The notes under the pieces are model-generated. The model was not told the origin of the DNA, ran no database searches, and saw only the letters and a list, made by a program, of their open reading frames with translations. 25,628 bases of DNA, taken from NCBI GenBank assembly GCA_023444705.1, contig JAEXMB010000078.1, positions 1-25,628 of the forward strand, in the 5' to 3' direction. The stretch comes from Pseudomonadota bacterium. Its GTDB lineage: Bacteria > Pseudomonadota > Alphaproteobacteria > Micavibrionales > UBA2020. Shown here piece by piece: positions 14,011 through 21,744 of the stretch (positions are counted from its first letter, which is position 1; every line of letters begins with the position of its first letter). The translations under genes were made by a program, and so were the position numbers.

Positions 14011-14038
14011 ACTATACGCTATCCTTATAGCCTGAGAA
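14011..14038 (-). promoter_or_regulatory. Candidate promoter of the secreted protein/DUF1543 unit
   Basis: On the minus strand TTCTCA (14033-14038), a 16-base spacer and TATAGT (14011-14016) would start transcription near 14004. The boxes match 4/6 and 5/6. No convincing eno promoter was found in the same 119-base gap. Confidence 0.35.
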
Positions 14039-14100
14039 GGGGGATTTTATGGTTTCCCCCGCCCGTTTCCCGATTTTTGCCCCTGAAGGAGCCATCCACC

Positions 14101-15447
14101 ATGACCGCTATCGTCGATATTTTTGCCCGCGAGATCCTCGACAGCCGCGGCAACCCGACCCTTGAGGTCGATGTCGAGCTGGAAAGCGGTGTGCGCGGGC
14201 GCGCGGCGGTACCCTCGGGCGCCTCGACCGGCGCCCACGAGGCGGTTGAAAAGCGCGATGGCGACAAGGCGCGCTATAGCGGCAAAGGCGTGCGCAAGGC
14301 TGTCGACGCCGTCAATACCGAGATTTTTGAAACCCTGTCGGGTATCGAAGCAACCGAACAGACCCTCATCGACCAGATGATGATCGAGCTGGATGGCACT
14401 GAAAACAAATCACGTTTGGGCGCCAACGCCACCCTTGGCGTCAGCCTTGCCGTGGCGCGCGCCGCCGCCGAAGAACTCGACCTGCCGCTTTACCGCTATA
14501 TCGGCGGTACCTTTGCCCACCTGCTGCCGACCCCGATGATGAACATCATCAACGGCGGTGCCCATGCCGACAACTCGGTTGATTTTCAGGAGTTTATGAT
14601 CCTGCCTGTCGGTACCAACAGCGTTGCGGACTCCGTACGCATCGGCTCGGAAATTTTCCATTCGCTCAAAAAACTGCTGTCGGAAAACGGTTTTAACACT
14701 GCCGTCGGCGATGAAGGCGGCTTCGCGCCCAACTTTAAAAACTCCGATCAAGCACTTGAATACATTGTCAAGTCGATCAAGAATGCAGGTTACGAGGCCG
14801 GAAAGGACGTTTTCCTCGGTCTTGACGTTGCCTCGACCGAATTCTTCAAGAAAGGCAAATATCACCTTGAAGGCGAAGGCAAAACATTCGATGCCGACGG
14901 CATGATCAGCTATTACGAGCGTCTGGTCAGCAAATTCCCCATCGTATCGATCGAAGACGGCATGGCCGAAGACGATTGGGCCGGCTGGCAGGAACTCACC
15001 AGCCGCCTTGGCAAAAAGGTCCAGCTGGTCGGCGACGATCTGTTCGTCACCAATACCAAGCGCCTCAAGCGCGGGATCGAGGAACAATCCGCCAACGCCA
15101 TCCTGATCAAAGTCAACCAGATCGGCACATTGAGCGAAACCCTCAATGCCGTGCAGACCGCCCAAAAGGCCGGTTTTGGCGTGGTGATCTCCCACCGCTC
15201 GGGCGAGACCGAGGACAGCACCATCGCCGACCTCGCCGTTGCCACCAATGCGGGCCAGATCAAGACCGGCTCGCTGTCGCGCTCGGACCGTATCGCCAAG
15301 TACAACCAGCTGATCCGCATCGAAGAAGAGCTTGGTCCCGCCGGCGTCTACGCGGGCCGCAATGGCCTCAAGGCGGCAGCACTGGCAACCCCCAAGCTGC
15401 GCAGCGTCACCGGCGGCAAATCCGGCGGCAAGAAAAAGGCGAAATAA
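14101..15447 (+). CDS. eno: Enolase
   Basis: A 448-residue phosphopyruvate hydratase (2-phosphoglycerate to phosphoenolpyruvate), cytosolic glycolysis. The substrate loop SGAST is at 39-43. His155 lies in GGAHADN. Catalytic Glu205 is in GDEGGFAP and Lys337 in the signature ILIKVNQIGT. The magnesium ligands are Asp242, Glu285 and Asp312. The start is the ATG at 14101, with AAGGAG 9 bases upstream. It is 15-25 residues longer than many bacterial enolases because of a basic, glycine/lysine-rich tail (residues about 438-448, GGKSGGKKKAK). It converges with the paralog pair; only 15 bases separate the stops. Confidence 0.98.
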   Translation: MTAIVDIFAREILDSRGNPTLEVDVELESGVRGRAAVPSGASTGAHEAVEKRDGDKARYSGKGVRKAVDAVNTEIFETLSGIEATEQTLIDQMMIELDGTENKSRLGANATLGVSLAVARAAAEELDLPLYRYIGGTFAHLLPTPMMNIINGGAHADNSVDFQEFMILPVGTNSVADSVRIGSEIFHSLKKLLSENGFNTAVGDEGGFAPNFKNSDQALEYIVKSIKNAGYEAGKDVFLGLDVASTEFFKKGKYHLEGEGKTFDADGMISYYERLVSKFPIVSIEDGMAEDDWAGWQELTSRLGKKVQLVGDDLFVTNTKRLKRGIEEQSANAILIKVNQIGTLSETLNAVQTAQKAGFGVVISHRSGETEDSTIADLAVATNAGQIKTGSLSRSDRIAKYNQLIRIEEELGPAGVYAGRNGLKAAALATPKLRSVTGGKSGGKKKAK

Positions 15448-15462
15448 GGCTTGAAGGCGCGT

Positions 15463-15981
15463 TTAGCGCGACGGCTTGATCAGAGTGGCCTTGCGCGCGC
15501 CGTTTTGCGACGGGCTTGTGCTAAACGCATTGGCAACATCGTGGCCTGCCATATAGTTGTTGCGCGCGGCCAAGGTGACGATTTGTCTCTGCAGGGACGC
15601 ATAGCAATCCGCATCGGTAATATCATAGGACCACATACGTGAGTCTGATCCGATGCCCAGCGTCGCGTTGAAGTAGCTGAGCGCCAGTATGGTTTTTTCA
15701 GGCAGCGCCAGCAGCGACAGAATATGGCGGTTGTTGCCGATATTCAAAAAACCGCTGAAGGTCGCGGTGCCGCCCTGGCCGTTGACGGGCTTGAAGGTAT
15801 CAGCCCCGACCCAGCCGGTGATTTCAAACGTCACATCAATGCCGGCACTCTGCAACGCGCCGATTGCGCGGCTCAGGCTGGAGAGGACCTGATTGTTGGT
15901 ATCGTTATCAAGCTCGGCAACGCTCGCGGCAAAGATGTCGTGCAGTTCTTCCGGCCCGATGATATGGACTTTTTCGCTCAT
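15463..15981 (-). CDS. Tandem paralog A, unknown family, 172 aa
   Basis: An unrecognised cytosolic protein that is clearly homologous to its upstream neighbour (15981-16514). The shared core is LSRAIGAL, then G-x-DV-x-FEI-x-GW-x-G, then IGNNRHILSLL, LALSYFNA, and DADCYASLQRQIVTLA before DVANAF. The pattern of alternating strands and helices suggests one compact alpha/beta domain; no catalytic motif, signal peptide or membrane segment is seen. It differs from paralog B in a short Gly-rich insertion region (PVNGQGGTATFSG) and a basic tail (ARKATLIKPSR). Its ATG shares a base with the stop of paralog B (TGATG), so it is co-translated with B. Confidence 0.8.
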   Translation of the reverse strand: MSEKVHIIGPEELHDIFAASVAELDNDTNNQVLSSLSRAIGALQSAGIDVTFEITGWVGADTFKPVNGQGGTATFSGFLNIGNNRHILSLLALPEKTILALSYFNATLGIGSDSRMWSYDITDADCYASLQRQIVTLAARNNYMAGHDVANAFSTSPSQNGARKATLIKPSR

Positions 15982-16514
15982 CAGACAGGATGCCCGGGTT
16001 TGAGAAGTGCTGGCTTGGCCAGCTGGAAGCGGTTATCACGCGGGCCGTGATTGAACGCGCAGGCCACGTCATTTTCTTCAATGAATTTGTTTTCGACCGC
16101 CAGATTGATGATGCGTTGCTGCAGTTTTTGATAGCAGTCGCGGTCATAGAGCGAGAATTCTTCCTTGCGGTCTTCGACCGAACCGAAAGACGCGTTGTAA
16201 AAACTCAGCGCCCAGAATTTGCGGCTGGCGTCGTCATTGGTCAGCAACGACAAGACGTGGCGGTTGTTGCCGATACGCAGCGTGCCGTTGATGTCGGCGT
16301 TGCATTCGTTTTCACCCAGAAAGCTGGCCGAACCCGGCCAGCCGGAAATCTCGAATTCAACATCCAATCCACCGTCGCGCAACGCGCCGATGGCGCGGCT
16401 GAGGTTGCGGATCTCATCGCGCAACCCGAGTTGTTCAAGCTCCGACACCCCGCCGCCAAAGGCGTCGCGAATTTGGGCAGCGGATAAAAACGTATGGGTA
16501 ATCTTTCTTGGCAT
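15981..16514 (-). CDS. Tandem paralog B, unknown family, 177 aa
   Basis: The first gene of the paralog pair. From Ala18 to Phe65, 22 of 48 residues match paralog A, and IGNNRHVLSLL matches 10 of 11. The rest follows the same order: FWALSFYNASFG, YDRDCYQKLQQRIINLA, DVACAF. The N-terminus aligns with that of A, which supports the ATG at 16514. The promoter -10 box ends only 6-8 bases before this ATG and no Shine-Dalgarno is present, so the message is probably leaderless or nearly so. The function is unknown. The pair forms its own unit between eno and the SGNH/MBOAT genes. Confidence 0.8.
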   Translation of the reverse strand: MPRKITHTFLSAAQIRDAFGGGVSELEQLGLRDEIRNLSRAIGALRDGGLDVEFEISGWPGSASFLGENECNADINGTLRIGNNRHVLSLLTNDDASRKFWALSFYNASFGSVEDRKEEFSLYDRDCYQKLQQRIINLAVENKFIEENDVACAFNHGPRDNRFQLAKPALLKPGHPV

Positions 16515-16520
16515 GGCCGT

Positions 16521-16549
16521 ATATTATACAGACCAAATTAATATGTCAA
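16521..16549 (-). promoter_or_regulatory. Strong sigma-70 promoter of the paralog pair
   Basis: On the minus strand, TTGACA (16544-16549) is perfect. It pairs with TAATAT (16521-16526, 17-base spacer) or the perfect TATAAT (16523-16528, 15-base spacer). Either choice puts the start of transcription within about 3 bases of the ATG at 16514. The element begins TTGACATATTA, identical to that at 22234. Confidence 0.72.
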
Positions 16550-16554
16550 ATAAA

Positions 16555-16568
16555 ATCAATCGATTGAT
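16555..16568. repeat. 14-base perfect palindrome upstream of the paralog promoter (possible operator)
   Basis: ATCAATCGATTGAT is its own reverse complement. It ends 5 bases upstream of the -35 box of the paralog pair, a usual place for an activator or repressor site. The binding protein is unknown. Confidence 0.45.
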
Positions 16569-16597
16569 AATAAAGGATAAATTTCACATTTATGCCC

Positions 16598-16612
16598 TTA
16601 AACCGGTATTAA
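16598..16612. promoter_or_regulatory. CtrA-type motif TTAA-N7-TTAA
   Basis: TTAA (16598-16601), seven bases, TTAA (16609-16612): a perfect match to the alphaproteobacterial cell-cycle regulator CtrA consensus. It overlaps the stop codon of the SGNH gene and lies about 50 bases upstream of the paralog-pair -35 box. It is directly visible; whether it is used is inference. Confidence 0.4.
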
Positions 16613-17724
16613 TGATCCAAGCGGCGGCCAAAATCGGGATATTCGTCCGAACCCAGCAACACCTTGCGCAAGACCACATCGCCCAGTGCCGCACGGTAAT
16701 GCCCGCCATCGGCGAACCACTGCATGCGGCTCGTGGTATCTCCTTCGGCTGGCACTTCCTCGCGCGTCAGGCTGTTGGGATAGGCAAAATCCCACAACGG
16801 ATACTGTTGCGCGTGGAATTCTTTCGCGACTTCGTAGTTGATCAACATCAGGCTCGACTTCCATTCGCTGACGCGGATCATCGTGACGGAATCCGCGCGT
16901 TCTTTTTCGAGCTGGCTGATATGGATGGGCGAAATGACCAGATAGACCTGGATATTGTTTTTGCGGGCAAAACGCAGCATCTCCCGATACTGCCAAAAGG
17001 TATCGTCATTGGTCTTGTCGCTATAGGAAAAGCTGAAATTGTCGATCGACGTTTCCGCCGCTGCAGGGTCTTTGATAAAACGGTGTGCCGCGCCATACCG
17101 TGCTATATCGAAGTCGACATCGCGCGATTCCTTGTGACCATTTTCCTTGGTAAAGGCATAGCGTTCAGGCTTTTTGATGTAACGCAGATGCTTGACGGAG
17201 GCGACCGTCGTATCCAGCGCGACAATAGTCCCGTATGTATCAAAAAACGAATTCAGCGGGCTAAGTGCCTCGGGTTTCAGGCGTTCGGGCTCGAACTGTT
17301 TGTTGTCGGCTTTACGCCCGTTGAATGCGAAAAAATCAAGCGTGATGATGGCGGTTTTTAAAGGGTGTACGCTTTGCGCGAATTCAAGCATTGCCCGTTG
17401 CTCGCGGATTGTCGCGGCAGACAGACCCGCATTATAGGGCACCAGCGTGCGGTCAGGCAGCAGTTCAGGCCGGATATTCAGGCCGCTATCGGCACGCGAT
17501 GTGCCGGTGATGATTAGATCAGGCTTCAGTCGCTTGATCGCTTCGATCTTTTGCAGGCGCGAGAACGACTGTCCAGCCGGATGCACATCGTTGAATCCCT
17601 TGATTACAGGCGGATTGAACAACCCCATCGGATTGACGATAAAATTGAATGCCGCGACGACAGCGACAAATACAATGACAATCATCACCAGAAAGCGGCT
17701 GTAGCGGCGATAGGCTCTTTGCAT
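16609..17724 (-). CDS. SGNH-hydrolase-like (AlgJ/AlgX/DltD-type) envelope protein, MBOAT partner
   Basis: A 371-residue protein with one N-terminal membrane segment (about 11-30, FLVMIVIVFVAVVAAF) and a large periplasmic domain. The domain shows an SGNH-like opening ITGTSRADSG with candidate nucleophile Ser76, and a late DxxH box in WFADGGHYR (Asp339, His342). Membrane-anchored proteins of this kind work with MBOAT acyltransferases to move acetyl groups onto exported polysaccharides. The MBOAT gene lies 21 bases upstream on the same strand, which supports that role. AAGGGAAGGG precedes the ATG by 7 bases. The polymer is unknown. The family assignment rests on motif spacing and context rather than a full-length match. 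Confidence 0.75.
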   Translation of the reverse strand: MQRAYRRYSRFLVMIVIVFVAVVAAFNFIVNPMGLFNPPVIKGFNDVHPAGQSFSRLQKIEAIKRLKPDLIITGTSRADSGLNIRPELLPDRTLVPYNAGLSAATIREQRAMLEFAQSVHPLKTAIITLDFFAFNGRKADNKQFEPERLKPEALSPLNSFFDTYGTIVALDTTVASVKHLRYIKKPERYAFTKENGHKESRDVDFDIARYGAAHRFIKDPAAAETSIDNFSFSYSDKTNDDTFWQYREMLRFARKNNIQVYLVISPIHISQLEKERADSVTMIRVSEWKSSLMLINYEVAKEFHAQQYPLWDFAYPNSLTREEVPAEGDTTSRMQWFADGGHYRAALGDVVLRKVLLGSDEYPDFGRRLDH

Positions 17725-17745
17725 ATCTTCGCCCTTCCCTTGTGT

Positions 17746-19278
17746 CTAGAATTGGAAATAAATGAACGCATTGACGCGCGTTAGCAGTGTCATCGACAGA
17801 CCTGCGGCAAGACCGATCAATAATGCCCAGCCCGCTGTCGGGCGCCAGTAGAATTTGATCAGGCTTGATGCATTCTGTGCAACGCGCGTCACGTCAAGCG
17901 CAAGTCGCCCGCGCATGACCTGATGCATCGACGGCAATACGAAAACAGCCGCGAGAGTCAGCCAGAGCAGATACCACTTTTCGTTGATGCGCAGATTACG
18001 GTTATCGCCCATCGACTGCACATCAGCACCCATCGCCTTGAAGGCATGTGCGATCCATCCCGTGGTATCCTGGAGTGCCACCCCGTTCACACCCGTCATA
18101 CTGTGCAGGATATGAAACGCCGTATGGATACTTTCCGCACGGAAGAACACCCACGCCACCATCACGCAAATAAATGTAAGCGCCACGGCCACAGGCTTTG
18201 GCATGCGCCACGATGATACCCGTTTCCACATATGCGCCACGATCAAGTAGAAGCCATGCAATCCGCCCCAGACCAGATAGGTCCAGTTTGCCCCATGCCA
18301 GATGCCACCCAAAAGCATGGTGATCATCAGGTTGATGTGGCGGCGCGCAGCACCATGACGGTTGCCGCCGAGGGGTATGTACAGATAATCGCGCAACAGG
18401 CGCGACAGCGTGATATGCCAGCGACGCCAGAATTCAATGATATCGGCCGATTTATAAGGCGAAAAGAAGTTGATCGGCAGACGGATGCCAAACATCGCCG
18501 CAAGCCCGACCGCCATATCCGAATAACCCGAAAAATCAAAATAGATTTGCAGCGTATAGGCCAGCGGACCAAGCCACGCCTCGACCAGCGAAAGCGGTGC
18601 GCCAGCTGCCGCGGCGTTGAATATAGGATCGGCGATTTCCGCCATATGGTCGGCAATGGCGACTTTCTTGAACAATCCGATCAGGAACAGCGACAACCCC
18701 GCCGCCAAAAGTCGTTGCAGCCGCTCCGGCGCGGATGGCGCCATGAACTGCGGCACCATTTCGCGGTGATGCACCAGCGGCCCCGCAATGAGGTGGGGAA
18801 AGAATGTAATGAACAGCGTATAATCAGCAATGCTGGTTTTTTCAGCATGGCGGCGGTAACAATCCACCAGCCAGACGATCGACTGGAATGTAAAAAACGA
18901 GATGCCGATCGGAAGGATAATGACAGGCACGATAAAATCTGCGCCCATCGTGTTCAGCGTCTCGAAAAACAGGCCCGTATACTTATAGTAAAAAAGCGCA
19001 CCCAGGTTGACGGCCACCCCGAAGGTCAGCAGCATTTTACGCCGCGGTTCGCGGTTTTCAGCGATGGCCGCAATGCGGTGCCCCAGTGTATGGTTGAACA
19101 GCACAGAAGCTGCGATCAGCAAAAGGTATTCCCATTCAAACCAGCCATAAAAGAACAGCGAGGCCACGGTCAACCAGTACATGGCCATGCGACGCCCGCT
19201 TTTGTTCATCAACCAATGGTAGACAAACCACGTAACGGGCAAAAATACCGCAATGAACGGCCACGAGCTGAACAACAT
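17746..19278 (-). CDS. MBOAT-family O-acyltransferase (AlgI-like)
   Basis: A 510-residue polytopic membrane protein with about ten hydrophobic segments. The MBOAT/AlgI hallmarks are present: DFSGYSDMAVGLAAMFG (248-264), PINFFSPYKSADIIEFWRRWHITLSRLLRDYLYIPLGGNR (His288), and MLLGGIWHGANWTYLVWGGLHG with the presumed active-site His328. Family members pass acetyl groups across the membrane for O-acetylation of polysaccharides such as alginate or cellulose. I chose the ATG at 19278, with AGGA about 9 bases upstream; the frame opens with a TTG three codons earlier. The neighbours are the SGNH protein downstream and a GlcG-like protein 29 bases upstream. No polymer synthase is in the window. Confidence 0.92.
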   Translation of the reverse strand: MLFSSWPFIAVFLPVTWFVYHWLMNKSGRRMAMYWLTVASLFFYGWFEWEYLLLIAASVLFNHTLGHRIAAIAENREPRRKMLLTFGVAVNLGALFYYKYTGLFFETLNTMGADFIVPVIILPIGISFFTFQSIVWLVDCYRRHAEKTSIADYTLFITFFPHLIAGPLVHHREMVPQFMAPSAPERLQRLLAAGLSLFLIGLFKKVAIADHMAEIADPIFNAAAAGAPLSLVEAWLGPLAYTLQIYFDFSGYSDMAVGLAAMFGIRLPINFFSPYKSADIIEFWRRWHITLSRLLRDYLYIPLGGNRHGAARRHINLMITMLLGGIWHGANWTYLVWGGLHGFYLIVAHMWKRVSSWRMPKPVAVALTFICVMVAWVFFRAESIHTAFHILHSMTGVNGVALQDTTGWIAHAFKAMGADVQSMGDNRNLRINEKWYLLWLTLAAVFVLPSMHQVMRGRLALDVTRVAQNASSLIKFYWRPTAGWALLIGLAAGLSMTLLTRVNAFIYFQF

Positions 19279-19307
19279 TTGTGTCAATCCTGAAAGGTGG
19301 GCCGGTC

Positions 19308-20051
19308 TTACCTTTTTCGCGTCGCGGGCAATTCGGCGGCAATGGCAGCTTCGCGGCCGCCACAGGACGGGTGGCCGTAGCCGCTGGCGCTGGCGCCATT
19401 GGCAATATCGTAAATAATGCTGTCATTTTTGGCAGCACTGACGCCCGTCGGCACGTAGTCGAGGAACATGGCGCTGCGCATTCTCCACGCGATATTGTGA
19501 TCGGCACAGGAGGTATCGCCGCTGACGCCAAGGCCGCCGATGATCTGGCCACTCTGATTATATAGTGCGAGGCCACCACCAAAGACGTTTACGCCCCCCA
19601 TACGCTTGCCCACCATCGGGTCGCGCTTGTCGCCGAAATCGCTGGAAAATCCGGCATAGGCGACGGAGGTATCGACAGGATTGCTTTCCTGCAAACCAAA
19701 CAGCGACCCGCCCGGCTGTACTGCCGAATACAGGTTGGCTGTCGACAACGCCAGCGTGCGCAGGCTGAAGGCGTTGGCGGTATTGGCCTTTTGCGCCGAA
19801 ATCACGCGCGAACCGGGCCATTGCGAGTCCGTCGCCGAGCCGGAGAACACCACCGCACATACGATGCCGCCGCGGTCCACCACCGTCGCCCACATGTCGA
19901 GGTTCAGCCCGCCGTTATCCTTGCCCCGTGCGGCGGCCAGTTGCTGGCGCAGCGTGTCATAGGACGGCAGGTCTTTGCAGTTGTCGGCCTGCGCGGGGGT
20001 TGCGGCGGCAAGTGCTGCCATCAGGGCAAAGGCGGCAATGGTCTTTTTCAT
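19308..20051 (-). CDS. Secreted GlcG/HbpS-like protein
   Basis: A 247-residue protein with a Sec signal peptide (MKKTIAAFALMAALAAATPAQA, cut after residue 22) and a GlcG/HbpS-like domain: VVDRGGIVCAVVFSG, KANTANAFS, FGGGLALYN, and GQIIGGLGVSGDTSCADHNIAWR. Relatives include the haem-sensing HbpS and GlcG of the glycolate locus. The domain binds small ligands or haem in some members, but the ligand here is unknown. Four cysteines (25, 65, 182, 230) in an exported protein suggest two disulfides. I chose the ATG at 20051, with AAAGGGA upstream, over a GTG five codons earlier. It sits 30 bases after pyrG and 29 before the MBOAT gene. Confidence 0.8.
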   Translation of the reverse strand: MKKTIAAFALMAALAAATPAQADNCKDLPSYDTLRQQLAAARGKDNGGLNLDMWATVVDRGGIVCAVVFSGSATDSQWPGSRVISAQKANTANAFSLRTLALSTANLYSAVQPGGSLFGLQESNPVDTSVAYAGFSSDFGDKRDPMVGKRMGGVNVFGGGLALYNQSGQIIGGLGVSGDTSCADHNIAWRMRSAMFLDYVPTGVSAAKNDSIIYDIANGASASGYGHPSCGGREAAIAAELPATRKR

Positions 20052-20081
20052 GAAAATCCCTTTCACAAATAACGGGGCGTA

Positions 20082-21713
20082 TTAAACAAGGCTGCTTTTC
20101 TTGCGGGCCGCGCCGATGAACGAAGCGAACAGCGGGTGCGGCGCAAACGGCTTGGACTTCAGCTCGGGGTGGAACTGCACACCGATGAACCACGGATGAT
20201 CGGAACGTTCGACGATTTCCGGCAGGCGTCCGTCGGGCGACATACCACTAAACTTCAGCCCCTGGTCTTCCAGTTGCTTTTGATAGGTCGTATTGACTTC
20301 GTAGCGGTGGCGGTGGCGCTCGGAAATATCGTTGGCGCCGTAAACCTGCGCGGCAAGGCTGCCTGCGGCAAGTTTCGCCGGATAGGCGCCAAGGCGCATG
20401 GTGCCGCCAAGGTCGCCACCCTCCTCTGGCCGCTTGACCTTGTTGTCCTCTTTTACCCATTCGGTCATGAGGCCAACCACGGGATTGCCGTACTTGCCGA
20501 ATTCGCTGGAGCCGACATCGTTCAGGCCCGCCTGATTGCGCGCGCATTCGATCACGGCCATCTGCATACCCAAACAAATACCGAAGAACGGCACCTTGTG
20601 TTCACGCGCGAATTGCACGGCGCGCACCTTGCCTTCGGTCCCGCGCTCGCCAAAACCACCCGGCACCAGAATGCCATCGACGCTTTCAAGCTGTTGTACG
20701 GCGTTGTCTTTTTCAAAAATCTCGGCATCCAGCCAGTTGATCTTGACCTTTACGTTATTGGCAAGTCCGCCGTGGATCAGCGCCTCGTTGAGCGATTTGT
20801 AGCTGTCGAGCAGCGAGGTATATTTGCCCACCACGCCGATGGTCACCTCGCCTTCGGGATAGCGCACACCCTGCATGATATTCTGCCAGCGGCTGAGGTC
20901 GGGCAGCTTGGAGGCATCAAGACCGAAGTATTTAAGCACCTCGGTATCAAGCCCCGCCGCATGATAGCTCAGCGGCACTTCATAGATGCTGCTGACGTCA
21001 AGCGCAGGAATGACGCGCTCGGGCTTGACGTTGCAGAACAGCGCGATCTTGCGGCGCTCGTCGGCGGGAATTTCGCGGTCCGCGCGGCACATCAGGATGG
21101 CAGGCTGGATACCGACCGACAGCAGTTCCTTGACCGAGTGCTGGGTCGGCTTGGTCTTCAGCTCGCCCGACGTCGGGATATAGGGCATCAGCGTGACGTG
21201 GATGAACAGCGCATTGTTGAGCCCCACTTCGTTGCCGAACTGGCGGATCGCCTCAAGAAACGGCAGGCTTTCGATGTCGCCCACCGTGCCGCCCACTTCG
21301 CACAAAACGAAATCGGCATCGTCGTGGTCGGCGGCGATGAATTCCTTGATCTCGTTAGTGACGTGCGGAATGACCTGCACCGTCGCGCCCAGATAGTCGC
21401 CACGGCGTTCCTTCTGCAACACGTTGGAATAGATGCGCCCAGCGCTGATGCTGTCGCTCTTGCGCGCGGCGACACCGGTAAAACGCTCGTAGTGGCCAAG
21501 ATCAAGGTCGGTTTCAGCACCGTCGTCGGTCACGAAGACCTCGCCGTGCTGATAGGGGCTCATCGTGCCCGGATCGACGTTGAGGTAAGGATCAAGCTTG
21601 CGCAGACGCACCTTGTAGCCGCGCGCCTGCAGGACAGCGCCAAGCGCCGCCGAGCCAAGCCCCTTGCCAAGCGAGGACACCACCCCGCCCGTGATAAAGA
21701 TATAACGTGGCAT
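20082..21713 (-). CDS. pyrG: CTP synthase
   Basis: A 543-residue enzyme that makes CTP from UTP, ATP and glutamine. The N-terminal synthetase domain begins YIFITGGVVSSLGKGL, with the P-loop-like GGVVSSLGKG at 9-18, and contains LDPYLNVDPGTMSP and CEVGGTVGDIES (138-149). The C-terminal class I glutamine amidotransferase domain carries the oxyanion segment VPGGFGERG (350-358), nucleophile Cys380 in FGICLGMQ, and His515 and Glu517 in FHPE. The length is standard. AAGGAG lies 6 bases before the ATG. It follows secG by 31 bases, the usual alphaproteobacterial order. Confidence 0.98.
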   Translation of the reverse strand: MPRYIFITGGVVSSLGKGLGSAALGAVLQARGYKVRLRKLDPYLNVDPGTMSPYQHGEVFVTDDGAETDLDLGHYERFTGVAARKSDSISAGRIYSNVLQKERRGDYLGATVQVIPHVTNEIKEFIAADHDDADFVLCEVGGTVGDIESLPFLEAIRQFGNEVGLNNALFIHVTLMPYIPTSGELKTKPTQHSVKELLSVGIQPAILMCRADREIPADERRKIALFCNVKPERVIPALDVSSIYEVPLSYHAAGLDTEVLKYFGLDASKLPDLSRWQNIMQGVRYPEGEVTIGVVGKYTSLLDSYKSLNEALIHGGLANNVKVKINWLDAEIFEKDNAVQQLESVDGILVPGGFGERGTEGKVRAVQFAREHKVPFFGICLGMQMAVIECARNQAGLNDVGSSEFGKYGNPVVGLMTEWVKEDNKVKRPEEGGDLGGTMRLGAYPAKLAAGSLAAQVYGANDISERHRHRYEVNTTYQKQLEDQGLKFSGMSPDGRLPEIVERSDHPWFIGVQFHPELKSKPFAPHPLFASFIGAARKKSSLV

Positions 21714-21744
21714 GGCGTACTCCTTGGATGTCTCAGGCCGTCAA

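Noticed and set aside
18232..19293. 353-codon open frame opposite the MBOAT gene
   Set aside because: The product is extremely rich in His, Arg and Gln, as expected from the complement of a hydrophobic membrane protein gene.
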